Part shown: positions 43,148 to 53,997 of the stretch, piece after piece
Layout of the letters: each line of letters begins with the position of its first letter
How positions within the stretch are numbered: position 1 is the stretch's first letter
NCBI RefSeq assembly: GCF_028640845.1
Contig: NC_080541.1
Span: 178,910,502-178,974,501, forward strand
Length of the DNA: 64,000 nt
Direction: 5' to 3'
Source of the DNA: Ahaetulla prasina
Taxonomy: Eukaryota; Chordata; Lepidosauria; Squamata; Colubridae
Program-made: the position numbers and the translations under genes
Notes under the pieces: generated by a model
The model's input: only the letters and a program-made list of their open reading frames with translations
Database searches by the model: none
Told to the model about the DNA's origin: nothing

Positions 43148-44732
43148 GCCTGCCTGTCTGTCTGTGTGACGCGCGCCCCCACAGGTGTGTGTGTGTCCGT
43201 GTATGTGTTTAACTTTCAACTTTCAACAGTGAGGGGTGAATTCCTGTCCCACATGGTATGCATGTGGATTTTTAGAATCAAGGGATTCTAAATCATATCC
43301 AATAATTCGGACTGAGCCATCGTATACTTCCTCTACAAGCAATGGGGAAAAACTGTAACTGCTCATCAATGTGTATTGCATCTAATGTTCCAGATTAGCC
43401 GGTGTACATAACATTACAAAATGCTCTTATCCGTATTGGAAAGAAGTCTCAATGAGTTTGACCGACAGTGTGTTGCTGTCCGTTAACAGAATCTGGAATC
43501 TGTCATCAAAGAAAGTTGATCTCTGCTTCATGACTGGACCAGGAATGGATTCTTCTTAATTTTTTGACCATCTCCATGTATTAAACAGGATGTTTTTCAA
43601 CACATGTCTTTAACCAGTATAAGTAAGTAATCATTTCCAGGAGAATGCTGCTTTCAACCTTACTCAATAAGATATTTCAATTTAACTGATGCAGATAATA
43701 CTATATCTATTAACTGATATATGCAAATAATAGTCACATAAGAAATCTTTTACTTGAATAGGATGATCTAGAATTTAAGGAATTGCCTGAAGTTTTTGTC
43801 ATTAGAAAATCTACAAAAATGTTTTTCTCTTTTTTTCAAATTATAGAGCCAGTTGCTGAAATCTTTAAAAAGTTCCCTTGTCAAGTGCTGATCAATATAT
43901 TAATGTGGGGAATAAACATGGATCATATTTAAAATATAATATTTTTACTAATTTGGAGCTTGTGAATAGTTTTGTGTAAGCTATTTTCAGATGGGATTAA
44001 GAAACATAGATCCGTAATTTAGGATTTTATATAGCTAATATTGAAAATATGTTGTTTTGAAAAATATATTAAAACCATTAAAGAAATTCAAAGTTGCCTT
44101 ATAATGAACATTAAGAATATAACTTTTTATTTTAGATCATCAATATTCACTAAACTAACCTTTAAACATGCCATTTTTAAACTTTTAAATCTTTACATAA
44201 ACATACAGCCCAATTCCATGCATCTTTTCTTAGGAGTAAATCCCATTTTTAGGTAGGTGTGTATACTATATTACCATTTCAGACTCTATTCCAAGCCTAT
44301 GAATATTTTAAAAAGCCTTTGAAATCAGTGAAACAGTTTTTCCTCCCTCCACCTTTCCAGGACTTGTGAAAACGCAATAGTTATAATCAATTAATAGTCA
44401 GTTTCCTTTATTTTTATTTTATTATGTTTCGATTGGCATATTTTCAATGGTAACTTAAAATCTCAGGGTTAGAGTTTAAACATGTATTAGCCATGCCATT
44501 TAAGTTAAGAATAATAGAAAACATTCTGTCTGGCATTGCCAAAATTCACATGCCATCTTCACAGCAAGCGGACCCTAAATTTACAGCCAATGTGGTCACA
44601 GAACTTCTTCAACAATTACAGTAGTCCATAAGCAAAAATGAAAAGAGAGAGAGAACTTACCCCAGTGATCACTGCACATTTGTACAAGGTTAGTAAAAGA
44701 AAGAAGCATAAGATCTGCATACATATTTTCAT
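29661..44732 (-). CDS. PROK1: Prokineticin 1-like secreted peptide hormone (3 exons, complete)
   Basis: Secreted cysteine-rich ligand of the G-protein-coupled prokineticin receptors, acting on endocrine endothelium, gut smooth muscle and neurons in other vertebrates. Exons on the minus strand: 44661-44732, 31023-31148 and 29661-29780, all phase 0 with AG/GT borders, giving 105 residues. Residues 1-19 are a signal peptide; the mature chain of 86 residues starts AVITG, the amino terminus needed for receptor activation. Ten cysteines (26, 32, 37, 38, 50, 60, 78, 80, 86, 96) fit the colipase-like fold. The three-exon layout, the mature length and the KNMDF end favour PROK1 over PROK2. Mamba AVIT venom peptides belong to the same family, but the position between CYM and LAMTOR5 marks this as the ordinary hormone gene. 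Intron 1 is 13.5 kb of transposons. Confidence 0.93.
29937..30283. mobile_element. hAT-like MITE, CAGGGGTGTCAA family
   Basis: Ends CAGGGGTGTCAACTTA and AAGTTTGACATCCCTG, flanked by ATCTAAAC at 29929-29936 and ATTTAAAC at 30284-30291 (one mismatch). It lies in intron 2 of PROK1. Confidence 0.9.
31023..31148 (-). CDS. PROK1: PROK1 exon 2
   Basis: 126 bases. Encodes [20 protein letters not shown] and RMCTPLG up to HPISHK, holding six of the ten cysteines. Acceptor ATTTGCAG, donor GTATTT. Confidence 0.95.
31578..31985 (-). mobile_element. CR1-like LINE (family B) 3' part, minus strand
   Basis: TTTA-rich tail at 31.59 kb, then the family landmarks GGCACGCAGGTGCACTTATG and GACCTCTTAGGAATGGGGTG. 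The reverse transcriptase end is broken by frameshifts. Confidence 0.85.
32606..32913. mobile_element. hAT-like MITE, CAGNGGTG family
   Basis: 308 bp, ends TAGTGGTGGGTTTCA and TGAAACCCACCTCTG, flanked by GTAATAGC at 32598-32605 and GTAATAGG at 32914-32921. Confidence 0.9.
34636..35016. mobile_element. pogo/Tigger-like MITE
   Basis: Right end GTAAGTTGAGGACTACCTG followed by TA; the left end (CTCGATTTACGACC) is worn. The body has the repeated TTGTTAAGTG motif seen in the copies at 36.5, 39.9 and 42.6 kb. Confidence 0.8.
35205..35325 (-). mobile_element. CR1-like LINE (family B) 3' UTR, minus strand
   Basis: TTTATT tail and the repeated GCATAAGCATGAAATAA blocks, as at 7.5 kb. Severely truncated. 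Confidence 0.75.
35851..36130. mobile_element. hAT-like MITE, CAGNGGTG family
   Basis: 280 bp, ends CAGGGGTGAAATCCAGCAGG and GAATTTCACCACTG, with a perfect 8-bp duplication ATGGAATC at 35843-35850 and 36131-36138. Confidence 0.92.
36303..36405. mobile_element. Palindromic hAT-like MITE (103 bp)
   Basis: Ends CAGGGGTCTCCAACCTTGG and CCAAGGTTGGAGACCCCTG. The arms are near-perfect inverse copies about 45 bases long. The flanks AACTAAAC and AACTAAAT are the 8-bp duplication. Confidence 0.92.
36464..36853. mobile_element. pogo/Tigger-like MITE, reverse orientation, worn
   Basis: Shows the family body in inverse orientation (CTTAACAATTGC, CATGTGATCACC, GGTTCAATTGTGGTTG) and ends with AAGGACTACCAG. 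Confidence 0.7.
37077..37279 (+). mobile_element. tRNA-derived SINE
   Basis: Head GGGGTTAGAATGCAG with box B-like GTTTGATTC, then CACCAGGCTCAAGGTTGACT, the CTTCCGAGGTGGGTAAAATG body and GAAACGGTATAT tail. It is in the same orientation as the MITE that follows at 37288. Confidence 0.78.
37288..37563. mobile_element. hAT-like MITE, CAGNGGTG family
   Basis: 276 bp, ends CAGTGGTGAAATCC and GGATTTTACCCCTG, flanked by GTCCATGT and GTCTACGT (two mismatches), an aged 8-bp duplication. Confidence 0.88.
37866..38999 (-). mobile_element. CR1 LINE 3' part, minus strand, split by a hAT-like MITE
   Basis: The plus strand reads the well-known CR1 words GAGTTGGAAGGGATTTTGCA and GGTTGTCCAATCTCTTCTTA. The minus strand encodes [20 protein letters not shown], the end of a CR1 reverse transcriptase. 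The segment 38200-38708 (MITE plus its duplication) interrupts it. Confidence 0.9.
38200..38700. mobile_element. hAT-like MITE, CAGGGGTGTCAA family, 501 bp
   Basis: Ends CGGGGTGTCAAACTC and GAGTTTGACACCCCTG, flanked by AATTAGAC at 38192-38199 and AACTAGAC at 38701-38708. It is inserted inside a CR1 LINE, so it is the younger of the two. Confidence 0.92.
39651..39770 (-). mobile_element. CR1 LINE 3' end fragment, minus strand
   Basis: An AAC repeat followed by GAGTTGGAAGGGACCTTGGA and GGCAGGAAACCCTACACTAT, the CR1 3' end. Confidence 0.8.
39906..40626. mobile_element. pogo/Tigger-like MITE containing a LINE insertion
   Basis: Left end TA|CAGGTAGTCCTCGAG and right end AGACTACCTG|TA. It is split by the LINE 3' end at 40246-40566; without that it would be about 400 bp, like the copy at 42647. 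Confidence 0.85.
40246..40566 (+). mobile_element. AATAG-tailed LINE (family C) 3' end
   Basis: Contains GAAGGTATCTTTTCTTTTAT, TTGGCCAATAAAATTCTATT and an ATTCT-repeat tail. Matches the minus-strand copy at 63.65 kb. ATTCAGT on both sides may be its target duplication. Confidence 0.8.
41135..41364. mobile_element. hAT-like MITE, CAGNGGTG family
   Basis: 230 bp, ends CAGGAGTGAAATCC and GGATTTCACCACTG, flanked by GTCCAAAC at 41127-41134 and GTCCAAAG at 41365-41372. Confidence 0.9.
41525..42492 (+). mobile_element. Old L2/CR1-like LINE remnant
   Basis: Broken frames read [55 protein letters not shown] and [12 protein letters not shown], the end of a reverse transcriptase related to family A. 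Several frameshifts. The tail is AAATAAATAAATT. Confidence 0.82.
42647..43016. mobile_element. pogo/Tigger-like MITE, best-preserved copy
   Basis: 370 bp, left TA|CAGGTAGCCCTTAACTTACG, right GTAAATGGAGGACTACCTG|TA. Inverted ends and a TA target fit the Tc1/mariner-pogo group. Confidence 0.88.
43111..43165. repeat. (TCTG)n microsatellite
   Basis: About 13 TCTG units with two TGCC variants, followed by a TG-rich patch. Confidence 0.95.
44661..44732 (-). CDS. PROK1: PROK1 exon 1 (signal peptide and AVITG)
   Basis: 72 bases, ATG to GGG|GTAAGT. Encodes a 19-residue hydrophobic leader ending YKC and the first five mature residues AVITG. Confidence 0.93.
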
Positions 44733-44880
44733 GGTGCTTGAAGGGCGAAAAGCTTATTTTTCCTTCTTCTTACACTCTCTTACATGTCACACAGCCTCTC
44801 AACAAGGTTGCAAGTTTGTCTCTTCCTTCCTGCTTGCCTGCCTGTGTGAGAACTGATCACATCCTCCTCTCTTGGTTCTC

Positions 44881-44887
44881 TATTTAA
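44881..44887 (-). promoter_or_regulatory. PROK1: TATA-like element of PROK1
   Basis: TTAAATA on the minus strand, about 150 bases upstream of the ATG, in an otherwise unstructured region. It would allow a 5' UTR of about 120 bases. Confidence 0.35.
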
Positions 44888-46760
44888 CATCTTCTCAGCC
44901 CCTTTCAATTTGTTTGCTGATGTGATAGTATGATGATCCAAGAACACAAAGATGAGATGTGAGCCTATAACACTGTTATAATACTACAATCATCTTCAGT
45001 CTTGTCAACGACTTAGATTCAGACAGGCACAATTATCAGTTTTCATTTTTAATTTACAACTGAGAAACTTACAAGTCATCTCTGAGTTGGAGTCATATTT
45101 TATATTAAAAAAATCAGAACTGATATTGAATGAGGTAAGTTTGTGGGGAGTTGGAGATTTTTTTAAAAAAAAATTTGATTAAAAAAATCTGATTCTCTTC
45201 CCATCCTACACTGATCAGATTTCTCTTATAGATTGATAGCAGATGAGGTAGCATAAGCAGTGAGTTTCACTGTCACGTTTAGAGGGGCAAACCATATATC
45301 TGGCATTGGCTGAGGCACTTCCTTCTAACTCAGGCATTGTTGTATTTTATTTTTATATCTAGCGGTGGACAGTGCAGAATTGGAAAAGCACATTCTGGGT
45401 TGATGGAATTACAGCCCAATGCTCTTGAAGGGCAACAGGCTGGGTAAGAAGGGTGTTTTTAGTTGGACAGATCTTACCACTTCTGGCATTATGTAAGGAT
45501 AGAAGAATAAAAAGCTGTAGGCAAAAAAATGAGCAGAGAATGGGCAACCACTTTACCCATTTAAAATAAAAGCTAAACCAGATATTGCCTTTGCATTTAA
45601 AGTACGCTTAAAAAATGCAATAGTTGCTCCTTAGGGCAGGGGCTGATAATTAACAGGACTGCAGCTGTTTGGCTGCAGGAATATCTCCCTCCCTCTGATG
45701 CTGGTATCTACATTGAAGTAATGTGCAATGTGGCATTTCCTCCTGTTGCATTATCAGCTTCTTTCTCCCTTTCACTGGAGGAAAGTGTTAAAGAAGGCCA
45801 TCTTTCCCTACATGCTATTACTCCAGAAGTGATCAACTTTTCTCCCCATTCTCTACGAGGGCCATTTGCATTTTTCAACATGCGCTTTACCTTCAAAACT
45901 ACTCAATTGCTCTAGAGCGGAGGGGCAATAATATCCTTGGACAGCCTGAGCTGCTGTGATCGTCATCTTGAAGGAAAGTGCCTTTTTCCTGGGTCTTGAT
46001 CTCGTGAAGATTAATCAAGCATTGGGAGAAGCTACCTACCATCCAACACTGGAGAGCCTTAAGCAGAAACCAAATTGTGCTCACAGCACCACGAACCTTC
46101 TCAATGTACAGATAGGCAAAAGGACACCTTCTTCTCACAGCAAACATGGGACAAGAGCAGGTGTTCCTTCTCTTATTATTCAACTGCCTGCCACAAGAGG
46201 TTCATCTCAGGCAAGAAGCCTAAGAGATTCTTCTGGGATCACAGAGCACACTTATGCCATGTGCCGTTTGTGCAAGGGCATCCAAAATTCATTTAACTGC
46301 AAAAAAATGTTTCCTTTCAGTATTATAAATCATTTGCAAGTAACCACCTAGCTGTTTCAGTGAAGCTATACAATTAATAAATAATCAAGAATTAGAATTG
46401 GATATAAGGCCACTCTATTTATCTTCTTAGCATTTGCCTTACCAGGATGTTTTTATTCTTGATGGATGGCCCACTTGCTTTTTCCAAGCAGCAAAATCTT
46501 TAAAGCTGATCCTGGATTTATAGATATTGAAATTGCTGTTTGATTACTATTCTCCCCAGACCCACCTTGGCACCTCCACTGCACAGTAATTCTATTACTT
46601 TTAAATTAGCCTTCCCCCCAAGGGGCTGTCCACACTGTCATGGTGCCTCAGGACTTTGAGAGTCCTAATCCCAATAAATGTGGAGGGCACCAGATTAGAA
46701 AAGAGTGTGCCAAATTGACATGAAACAGAGGCTTCTCCAAGTCACAGCCTGTAACATTAT
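44888..46760. other. Stretch with no recognised gene upstream of PROK1
   Basis: Contains frames of 94-131 codons at 45899-46351 on both strands that I cannot assign to a family. There are no splice-bounded exons or clear transposon ends. A retro-pseudogene is possible but not shown. Confidence 0.4.
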
Positions 46761-46763
46761 AAA

Positions 46764-46842
46764 GAATAGAATAGAATAGAATAGAATAGAATAGAATAGA
46801 ATAGAATAGAATAGAATAGAATAGAATAGAATAGAATAGAAT
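46764..46842. repeat. (AATAG)n microsatellite, LINE-seeded
   Basis: About 16 AATAG units adjoining the 3' end of a minus-strand LINE. Confidence 0.97.
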
Positions 46843-47345
46843 ACTTTATTGTCACTTTAAATGTACACTAATCAGCATTCATTAAAATGAAATTTTGCTG
46901 CATTCGACTCTCAAAATATAACCATTATGCATATTCTCACATACACACACATATATGACACAGAGAAACATCACAGTCTAGTTTGAATGTATACACATAT
47001 ATGGCAAAAAAAAAAAGAATCTTGCAAGTTTACAAGATGGATGGCATAAGGAACAAAGCTATTACAAAATCTAAAAGTCCTGCTAGAGGTACTTTGAAAT
47101 CTCCTTTCAGAGGGGTGCAACAGAAACAGACCATGAAGTGGGTGTGTGAGGTCTCTAACAATACTTCATGGTCTGAGCACATAGCGCTTATAAGCAGTAT
47201 CCTGAATAACGGGAAGCGAGCTTCCTATAATCTTCTCAGCTGTCCTTACCACTCTCTGTATGGACCTTCTATCTGAAGCACTGCTGCCAACAAACCAAAC
47301 AGTGATGCAGTTTGTTAAAACGCTCTCAATCTTAATCAAAAATTA
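46843..47345 (-). mobile_element. AATAG-tailed LINE reverse transcriptase end, minus strand
   Basis: The minus strand reads ITVWFVGSSASDRRSIQRVV, TAEKIIGSSLP and THPLHGLFLLHPSERRFQST, with worn frames. This is the end of a non-LTR reverse transcriptase of the kind also present at 54.0 and 58.9 kb. Confidence 0.8.
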
Positions 47346-47499
47346 CTTGATTACCGTTTGTAATGGGATGTGAAAATAATGTTGAGAAAGAAGAGAAAAA
47401 TGGCAACCAAGACAATGATCAGATAAGAGAAGCCCTATCCCAAAGCATAAATACAATTTGAGAAAGCATTTCAGACTGGACCCTTCCTCGTTCTCTTAA

Positions 47500-48440
47500 G
47501 AATAGAGTCAGTAATATGTAGTCTTGTGGTCTTACAGGTTTGAAGAAGACACACTGTTCTGCAATTCATTTGTGGTTCCAGTTTGGAAGCACAGAGTCTA
47601 GCAATTGGGGCCATTGGAGGCCCATTGTTTCAATAACTTTAGGTATTAATTTGTGATGCCACTCCTAATTTTCCATCAGTTTTTGACCGGCTTTGTTGTG
47701 TTGTGATATAGGCTTCACAGCTAAGGGATTGCTAGTGAGTTCTTTCTGGAACTGTATATCTAGTTCCCTTGACTGGATGTTACAGTGCAGGGGTGGAATC
47801 CAGCAGGTTCTGACAGGTTCTGGAGAACCCATAGTGGAAATTTTGAGCAGTTCAGAGAACTGGCAAATACCAACTCTGGCTGGACCCAGAGTGGGGTGGG
47901 AAAGGAGATTTTGCAATATTCTTCTTCCAGAAGTGGGGAGGGAATGGAGATTTTGCAATATTCTTCCCCCAGGAGTGGGGTGGGAATGGAGATTTTGCAG
48001 TATCCTTCCCCTGTCATGCCCATCAAGCCACATCCACCAAGCCACACCACACCCACCAAGTCATGCCCACAGAACCGATAGTAAAAAAAAATGGATTTCA
48101 CCACTGCTACAGTGGTATATGGTTTTCTTCCTAATGTCTTTGTAGCACTTCCGTGGACAATCTAAGGTCTCTAGTTCACCATAAAGCAACTGGTGAGCCA
48201 TGCAATGGTCTCCATTGTTGATAACATGTCCCACTTACTGCATCTGGGTAATCGGGGATTCAATGTTGGTGGGCCCCATGTGATCAAAGACCTCCAGATT
48301 GAAGTCATAATCTTGGGAGGATGGAGTGGAGGGTCTGCATGTGAAATTTCTCCAGTTTTTTTTATGTGTCCTTAGAACAGAGTCCAGGACTCACATTCAT
48401 ATAGTAGATAGGGGACAACTCTGTAGAATTATGGCTTTGT
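47500..48440 (-). mobile_element. Worn non-LTR reverse transcriptase remnant, minus strand, split by a MITE
   Basis: The minus strand reads YECESWTL, HIKKLEKFHMQTLHSILPRL, then PRKCYKDIRKKTIYH up to the MITE and CNIQSRELDIQFQKEL after it. These match the usual end of a LINE polyprotein. Frameshifts and stops are frequent. Confidence 0.65.
47788..48106. mobile_element. hAT-like MITE, CAGNGGTG family
   Basis: 319 bp, ends CAGGGGTGGAATCC and GGATTTCACCACTG, flanked by TTACAGTG and CTACAGTG. It splits the LINE remnant of 47.5-48.4 kb. The internal GGAGATTTTGCAATATTCTT unit is repeated three times. Confidence 0.9.
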
Positions 48441-48959
48441 GGGGATACAGATGTTGTGTTAATTAGCACCCTAATATGTAGCTGCCCCAGAGCCTGGCTG
48501 CCTTGCTGATCCTAGAGTGATTGATTGATTGATTGATTGCCCTCTTTAATGATTGTATAGAGGCCCTTTGTCTTGCTTACGAGACTTTTTCAGGTTTTCC
48601 CCAAGGCATCAAGGAAACTCCTTCCAAGTTCACCTTGTATCTCTCCTCTGTCCTTTGACTTGTGAACTGAACTGTTTTTGGAATCAAGTTTAGTTCTCTT
48701 CCAAAACACCACCACTCTTCTGCACAAAAATAACCCTATTCACAGGTCTCAAACACTGAGCTCCTCCACCCCTGTGGCTGGTCACTCAAGCAACCTGAAA
48801 GGTGGCAAACCTCTCTATCCCTTATAGACACATCCCAGAACTTGCCACACAGCAGCACGCAGATCTTGAACATTGGCTTGCTAACCGCCAACCCAGCATC
48901 CTGACCACATGAGCCACCTTCTGCCTTCACATTCATTCCTTCCATTCCATATTAGTTGA

Positions 48960-51329
48960 AGAAGTGGAGAACAGCATATTTTCATGGACAGCTGGCTGTT
49001 CCCTAAGAAAATACTAGTGGATGCAAGACAGCAGAAAAGTTTATAAGATATATAATATGTCATTCAGTTGTTGACTGATGGCTTGTTATTCTCAAATAAT
49101 TAGCAAAATCCAACAGATTATAGAAATCCTGGCTGATTGCTGCCCCCAGAGCAGATGTATAGCTTCATTGCTAGAAGTAAATGCTCTCTGATAGACTCAG
49201 AATAATTCTTTCAACATAAGTCAGATGAAATGGATTTGTTGTAATGCTTGTGTGTAATATTTATTGAATTTCTAAAACATAAGCTCTAAGAAAATATATC
49301 TTGCTGAAATAGATTACAATCTAATATAGTCATAAAAAAGCTCTATTCAGCTAGAGTTTTCACCACTTAGTACCTTATCCGAGAAGGGGAAAGATTCATG
49401 GTTGTCCTTTGATTAGTTCGTTCTATTTCTTAGCTAATGTCTGTAAAGGGGAGGGGATGATCTACAATCCTTGATTTCAATAAATGGACTGATGGGAGCC
49501 ACAGAAACAATGCAGTAGGATCTATGGTTTGGGGAACAGTGTTTAAGTAGAGGTGAGCAGATACTGCAGGTGCTCCTTTATGGCTAGGAATCTGGAGAAC
49601 AGCCACAAGAATCTTGAAGACCCAAAAAGAAATAAGGGCACCTTTCAACCCCCATCACAGGACAACATATATCAGGTTATAGGTATAACAATACATCTCT
49701 TCTTAAATCTCATCTGAAATGATTATCGAGGTTCCTTATGGGCAAACAAACAAATACTATTTATTAGAAAAATGAGAGCAAATGGGCTTTGATTCTATTT
49801 GCTTCATTATATGGAATAGTTAATCCTAAAATTTAGAAATAGTAATGGGACAAAGTACTTTTCAAGGTAGGAAAAAACCCTATTTCTTAGTGGATCATGA
49901 GCACCACAAGAAAAATAAATAATACAGAGTATAGCAATGAGCCAGCTTTGGTACCACATACCAATTTTTAAGTTTCAGTCTACTTGCTTACTAAAGGCAA
50001 TATCTTCTAGCTATACTTACATGAATTCCTAAGCTAATTTTTGTATTTTACATAAAATATACACCAGCTGGGATAGAGAGAGATAAATGGGACCCATTCA
50101 GAGATAGAAATGAGCACGTAGAATATTTCAGAACAAATGAAGATAAAAGATGTCCTAGGCAATGTCTTAGGCAAATGTCCCCATTTAGGTTGTGTTCCAG
50201 AAGAAGCACTGAGTCAGGAGGAAGTGGGAAATCATTCTAGTCAAAATATATTAAAGTATTTGTGAGATGTTTGATATAAACTGAGCATTGCAGGAGATGA
50301 ATTAGGACTATGTAGGAAAGAGAAGAGCCACAAATAACAATGAATCTAGGTGCAATTTTCATCTGCTAAATGCTTCCTCGCTATAGTTTCTCTCCCTCCC
50401 TCCCTCCCTCCTTCCTCTCTCGTCTCTTTTCTCTCTCTCCATGCACTGTGATAAATCTGTTTACTTGTCTGTTGAAGTATCTGTGTGATGGTTGATTGTA
50501 GTAACTATTCCTGGACTAGAAATAGTAAACTCACAAAAATATGATTTTATTATGTGGGAAGAAAGGCCAACTAAGGCCAGGTGGAAATGGACATGGAGTA
50601 GGAGTAGCAGTCCACAGAGCTGGCCCTCTCCACATGACTAGGGATACCACAAAGAATATTGGTAGGTCTATCTGATATTGACATTGGATTGTTTGGAAAT
50701 GTGACATCTTGGAATGTATGGAATTCTTGCTTTATATCAATGCAGTGAAAATTAGATAACAGTATAAATACTAGGATTATGGGAATAGTGCCCTAAGCAG
50801 ACAATTTTGCAAGCCTGAGAAACCAATATTAAGGATTTCTAAGAAAAAGAAGAGCTGAATAATAGTGCAGCTCTCTTCTCTTCTGCCCTAAAGCCTATGT
50901 ATATTTCACAAAAGTCAATAAAGCACAGAAGTTACTCTTTACTGAATCAAGCCCCTGACTTATTTAGCTCAGTGGTGCCCATGCTAAGTTTCTAGAAATT
51001 ATGCCTTTTAGTTCCTCTTGACATTCCTGTTTTAACAGCAAATCTTCCATTGTATTAACAATTGATTGGTTGAACTGCAGGCAAGCAACAGGGAAATAAT
51101 GGAAGAGTTGTCACTGCAATGCAGAAGGACTAGGAGAAATAAAGAGACAGCATTTCTGAAGACAACTACAGAAAAGAAAAAGGGGGTACAATAGAGTGAA
51201 ATGCTGTGCCGACTAGCTAATTCATGGCCACCCCACACCCCATTCCAACATTAACCCTGCAGGATAAAAGGCTGTCAAGAAGACAAACAAGAAAAGAGTC
51301 AAGGTAAGTACTGTCATCAGGGCAAGAGG
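48960..51329. other. Stretch with no recognised gene left of the tandem duplication
   Basis: No exon or transposon with clear ends. A pyrimidine-rich CCCT/CTCT patch is at 50.39-50.44 kb. Confidence 0.4.
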
Positions 51330-53925
51330 TTGAGTCAAAAAATGTAATGGTAAATGGGAATGATCTTGCAACACAAGGAAGAACCACAGACTGGACAACT
51401 GGCATGTAAAAGATTTCTCCATCCACAGAAAAGGAGAAGGTACGAGAAGTATTTCAGATGAGACCTTCCCTGATTTTCCAGAAAGTAAAAGAAATCAAGT
51501 ATCCCACCTTCATAGAAGAGATTGAAACTCCCCATTCCAGCAGAAGACTCCCCCTCTCAAGAACTCACTAGACAAAACATCTATCTGGCTAACATTGTTG
51601 TCATAGCTAAGGAGCAGATTGAAATACAGATTACAGCTGCATGTACAAGACTGGAGATCTAAGTACAGAGGTGCTTTGAGAGTGGTACGCTGAACTTTCT
51701 GGGAGGAGTATTATAATCTTACCTGGAGAGCCTGAGAAGATTGAATCTGAACTGTGATCCTTCCCTTTCAAATCAGTAATAAGATGTTCCAATCCCAGTC
51801 ACTGAACTTCTGGAGTTTGGAGGTCGTTCTCCAAAAATACTTAGTGTGTTTTAGTTTAATATTTACACTTTATTTTATTAGAAATATTCTACTTAGTGTG
51901 CCTCCAAAAATTAGAAAATGATAATGAAGACAACACAATGACTAAATTCACCCAGGATACGGTTTCTCTGCTCACTTAAAGGCAGCCTAGCCAATATCTG
52001 AAATTTAGGATTTTTCTCTACCATCTTTTTTATCTTCCATTTTTCTTCTACAGCTCATTTCTTTGAATATTTACCTGGAAGTAAATCCAAATGAGGTCAC
52101 AGTGAGTGATTCAAGATTTGCAGCCAAAAAGTTTACTGACACTTTCACTGCCACTGTTGAGGGTGTTAAAGAAAGGATTAAAATAGCATTAAGGAAATAA
52201 TGAATATTTCATGAATGTGTAATCTATTGATATTTTGAACAGAATCCAGATTCACTATTTAATTGTAGAAACAAGCTTGTTTAGTCAGCTGGAAATATAA
52301 ATTGTTTGTGTACCCATATTCATGTACATTAGAGGTCCATCAGTTTTATCTTTGTTTCTTGTAGATTAAATGTTGTCTGTAATTTGAAATACACCCTGCT
52401 CTGGAAACTTAAATGCAAATGAACTGCACAGTGTCACTGCAGTTGCCAGGCAACTAAAATTGGCCTTTGCAATGGAAAAGCCAATTATCAATAAAGGTTG
52501 GCATAATGCTCCAGATGTAGCAATAAATTGTATGATTTTTCATAGGAAGAAAACATTATTCTGTATGATTGCTTTGTCTCTGAAATCTTTTGACACAAGT
52601 TTTCTTGAATGAATTGGTGTCTTTGACCAAGAGCATGTTAGCTTTATTAAGTTCTGTTTTCAATGGCACCTGATTGGCTATTTTCAACTTTAAAATATAG
52701 CACTGGAGTATATTAGTTTTATTGGGGAATACAAATGTTGGTAATTCCAGCACGACTAAAGAAAAGCCTTTTAGAAATCATTTTTTTATGAATTTTATAA
52801 ATTCACAAAAATTCCATCATCATCCTAATAATAATAATAATATTATTGTTATTATTATCCTGCCCATTGTGTAAAATAGCTATAATGCAAATGCTAAATA
52901 TTGCAGGGGTTCATAATGTAGTCTGCAAAAAACCTGGGGATATTAAAATCCATTTTCAGATGCACTAAAGAAATACGCATTCAGAGACATTTGTGATTCA
53001 TTTATATGAAAGAATTATTCTTGGGACAATTTAATGTTGGCTCTCTATATTTTATACCTAAGCAGTTGTCATGCTGATACTTCTTCAGTGCTTGTAAAGG
53101 TGACATTTTTACTCTGTCATGCAGAAAGATTCCCTTTTAGCTATCAAGTTTCAGTCAATTCAATGAAAAAGAATTTGCTTCTCTCTCTCCTTCTCTCTCC
53201 CTCCCTCCCTCCCTGTCTCTCTTCAATATCAGGGAAATTATTATGGCTGTAATATGGGAGGAAAGGGGCTGCACTTGCACAACGGCCAAAGTTTATGTGG
53301 GAATGTGTTTAATTCCCAAGAAAAACATAATTTAATCTCCTAATGGACTTTTTTTAGATGGATTAGTCTAGACATTCAAGGGAAGCGTTAGGGTGGTAGG
53401 ACTATGGTACAAAGCATCTCCACTATTTTGAATGAAATTCTCAAACACTTCTTCTTTCCTACCTAAGATAAGGCAGACAATGGAAGAAAGAAAATGGAAA
53501 CTTCTTTGGCAAGGGAAGAAAATGCTTGGGAAATTCCAAAGCAAATTTCAATTCAGCATTACTTTTATTATCCCATGTTCTAGGATACAAAAGAAAAATG
53601 TCCTGCCTACTGGAAAAAACTAAACAATTCTATTTTCTACATTACAGACTTTCAGAGCCTATTGGAAAAAATGAATAATTTTATTTTATATGTTGCAGAC
53701 TTTTAAAGACTTGAAGACTGCTATCATACTTCTATTTCTTTTCTCTAGGCTAAATATAAATAATACCTCTAATGATCCCTCATATTTACTTTTTTCTTCC
53801 AGGCCATATTGGCTGCTATCTTCTGGACATCCTCCAATCTGTCTATGTTTTTCCTAAAATATGGTAAAAGAAATGGACGTAGTAATCTAGGGGCAGTATG
53901 ACCAACACAGAATAGAAAAGAATTT

Positions 53926-53997
53926 CAGGTAGTCCTTGATTACCACCACAATTGAGCCAAAAATTACTGTTGCTAAATGAGACATTTGTTAAGTGAG
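53926..53997. mobile_element. Left part of a pogo/Tigger-like MITE (copy 1)
   Basis: Starts CAGGTAGTCCTTGATTACC and runs to GTTAAGTGAGTTT, then changes abruptly to LINE sequence. No right end is found nearby. Its duplicate is at 58817-58889. Confidence 0.75.

Noticed and set aside
45899..46351. Overlapping frames of 94 and 131 codons on opposite strands
   Set aside because: No motif, no splice sites and no homology I can recognise. Kept only as an unassigned stretch; a protein search could reopen it.
51335..51535. 66-codon minus-strand frame repeated at 56210-56410
   Set aside because: The repetition is explained by the tandem duplication and not by selection. No family resemblance.
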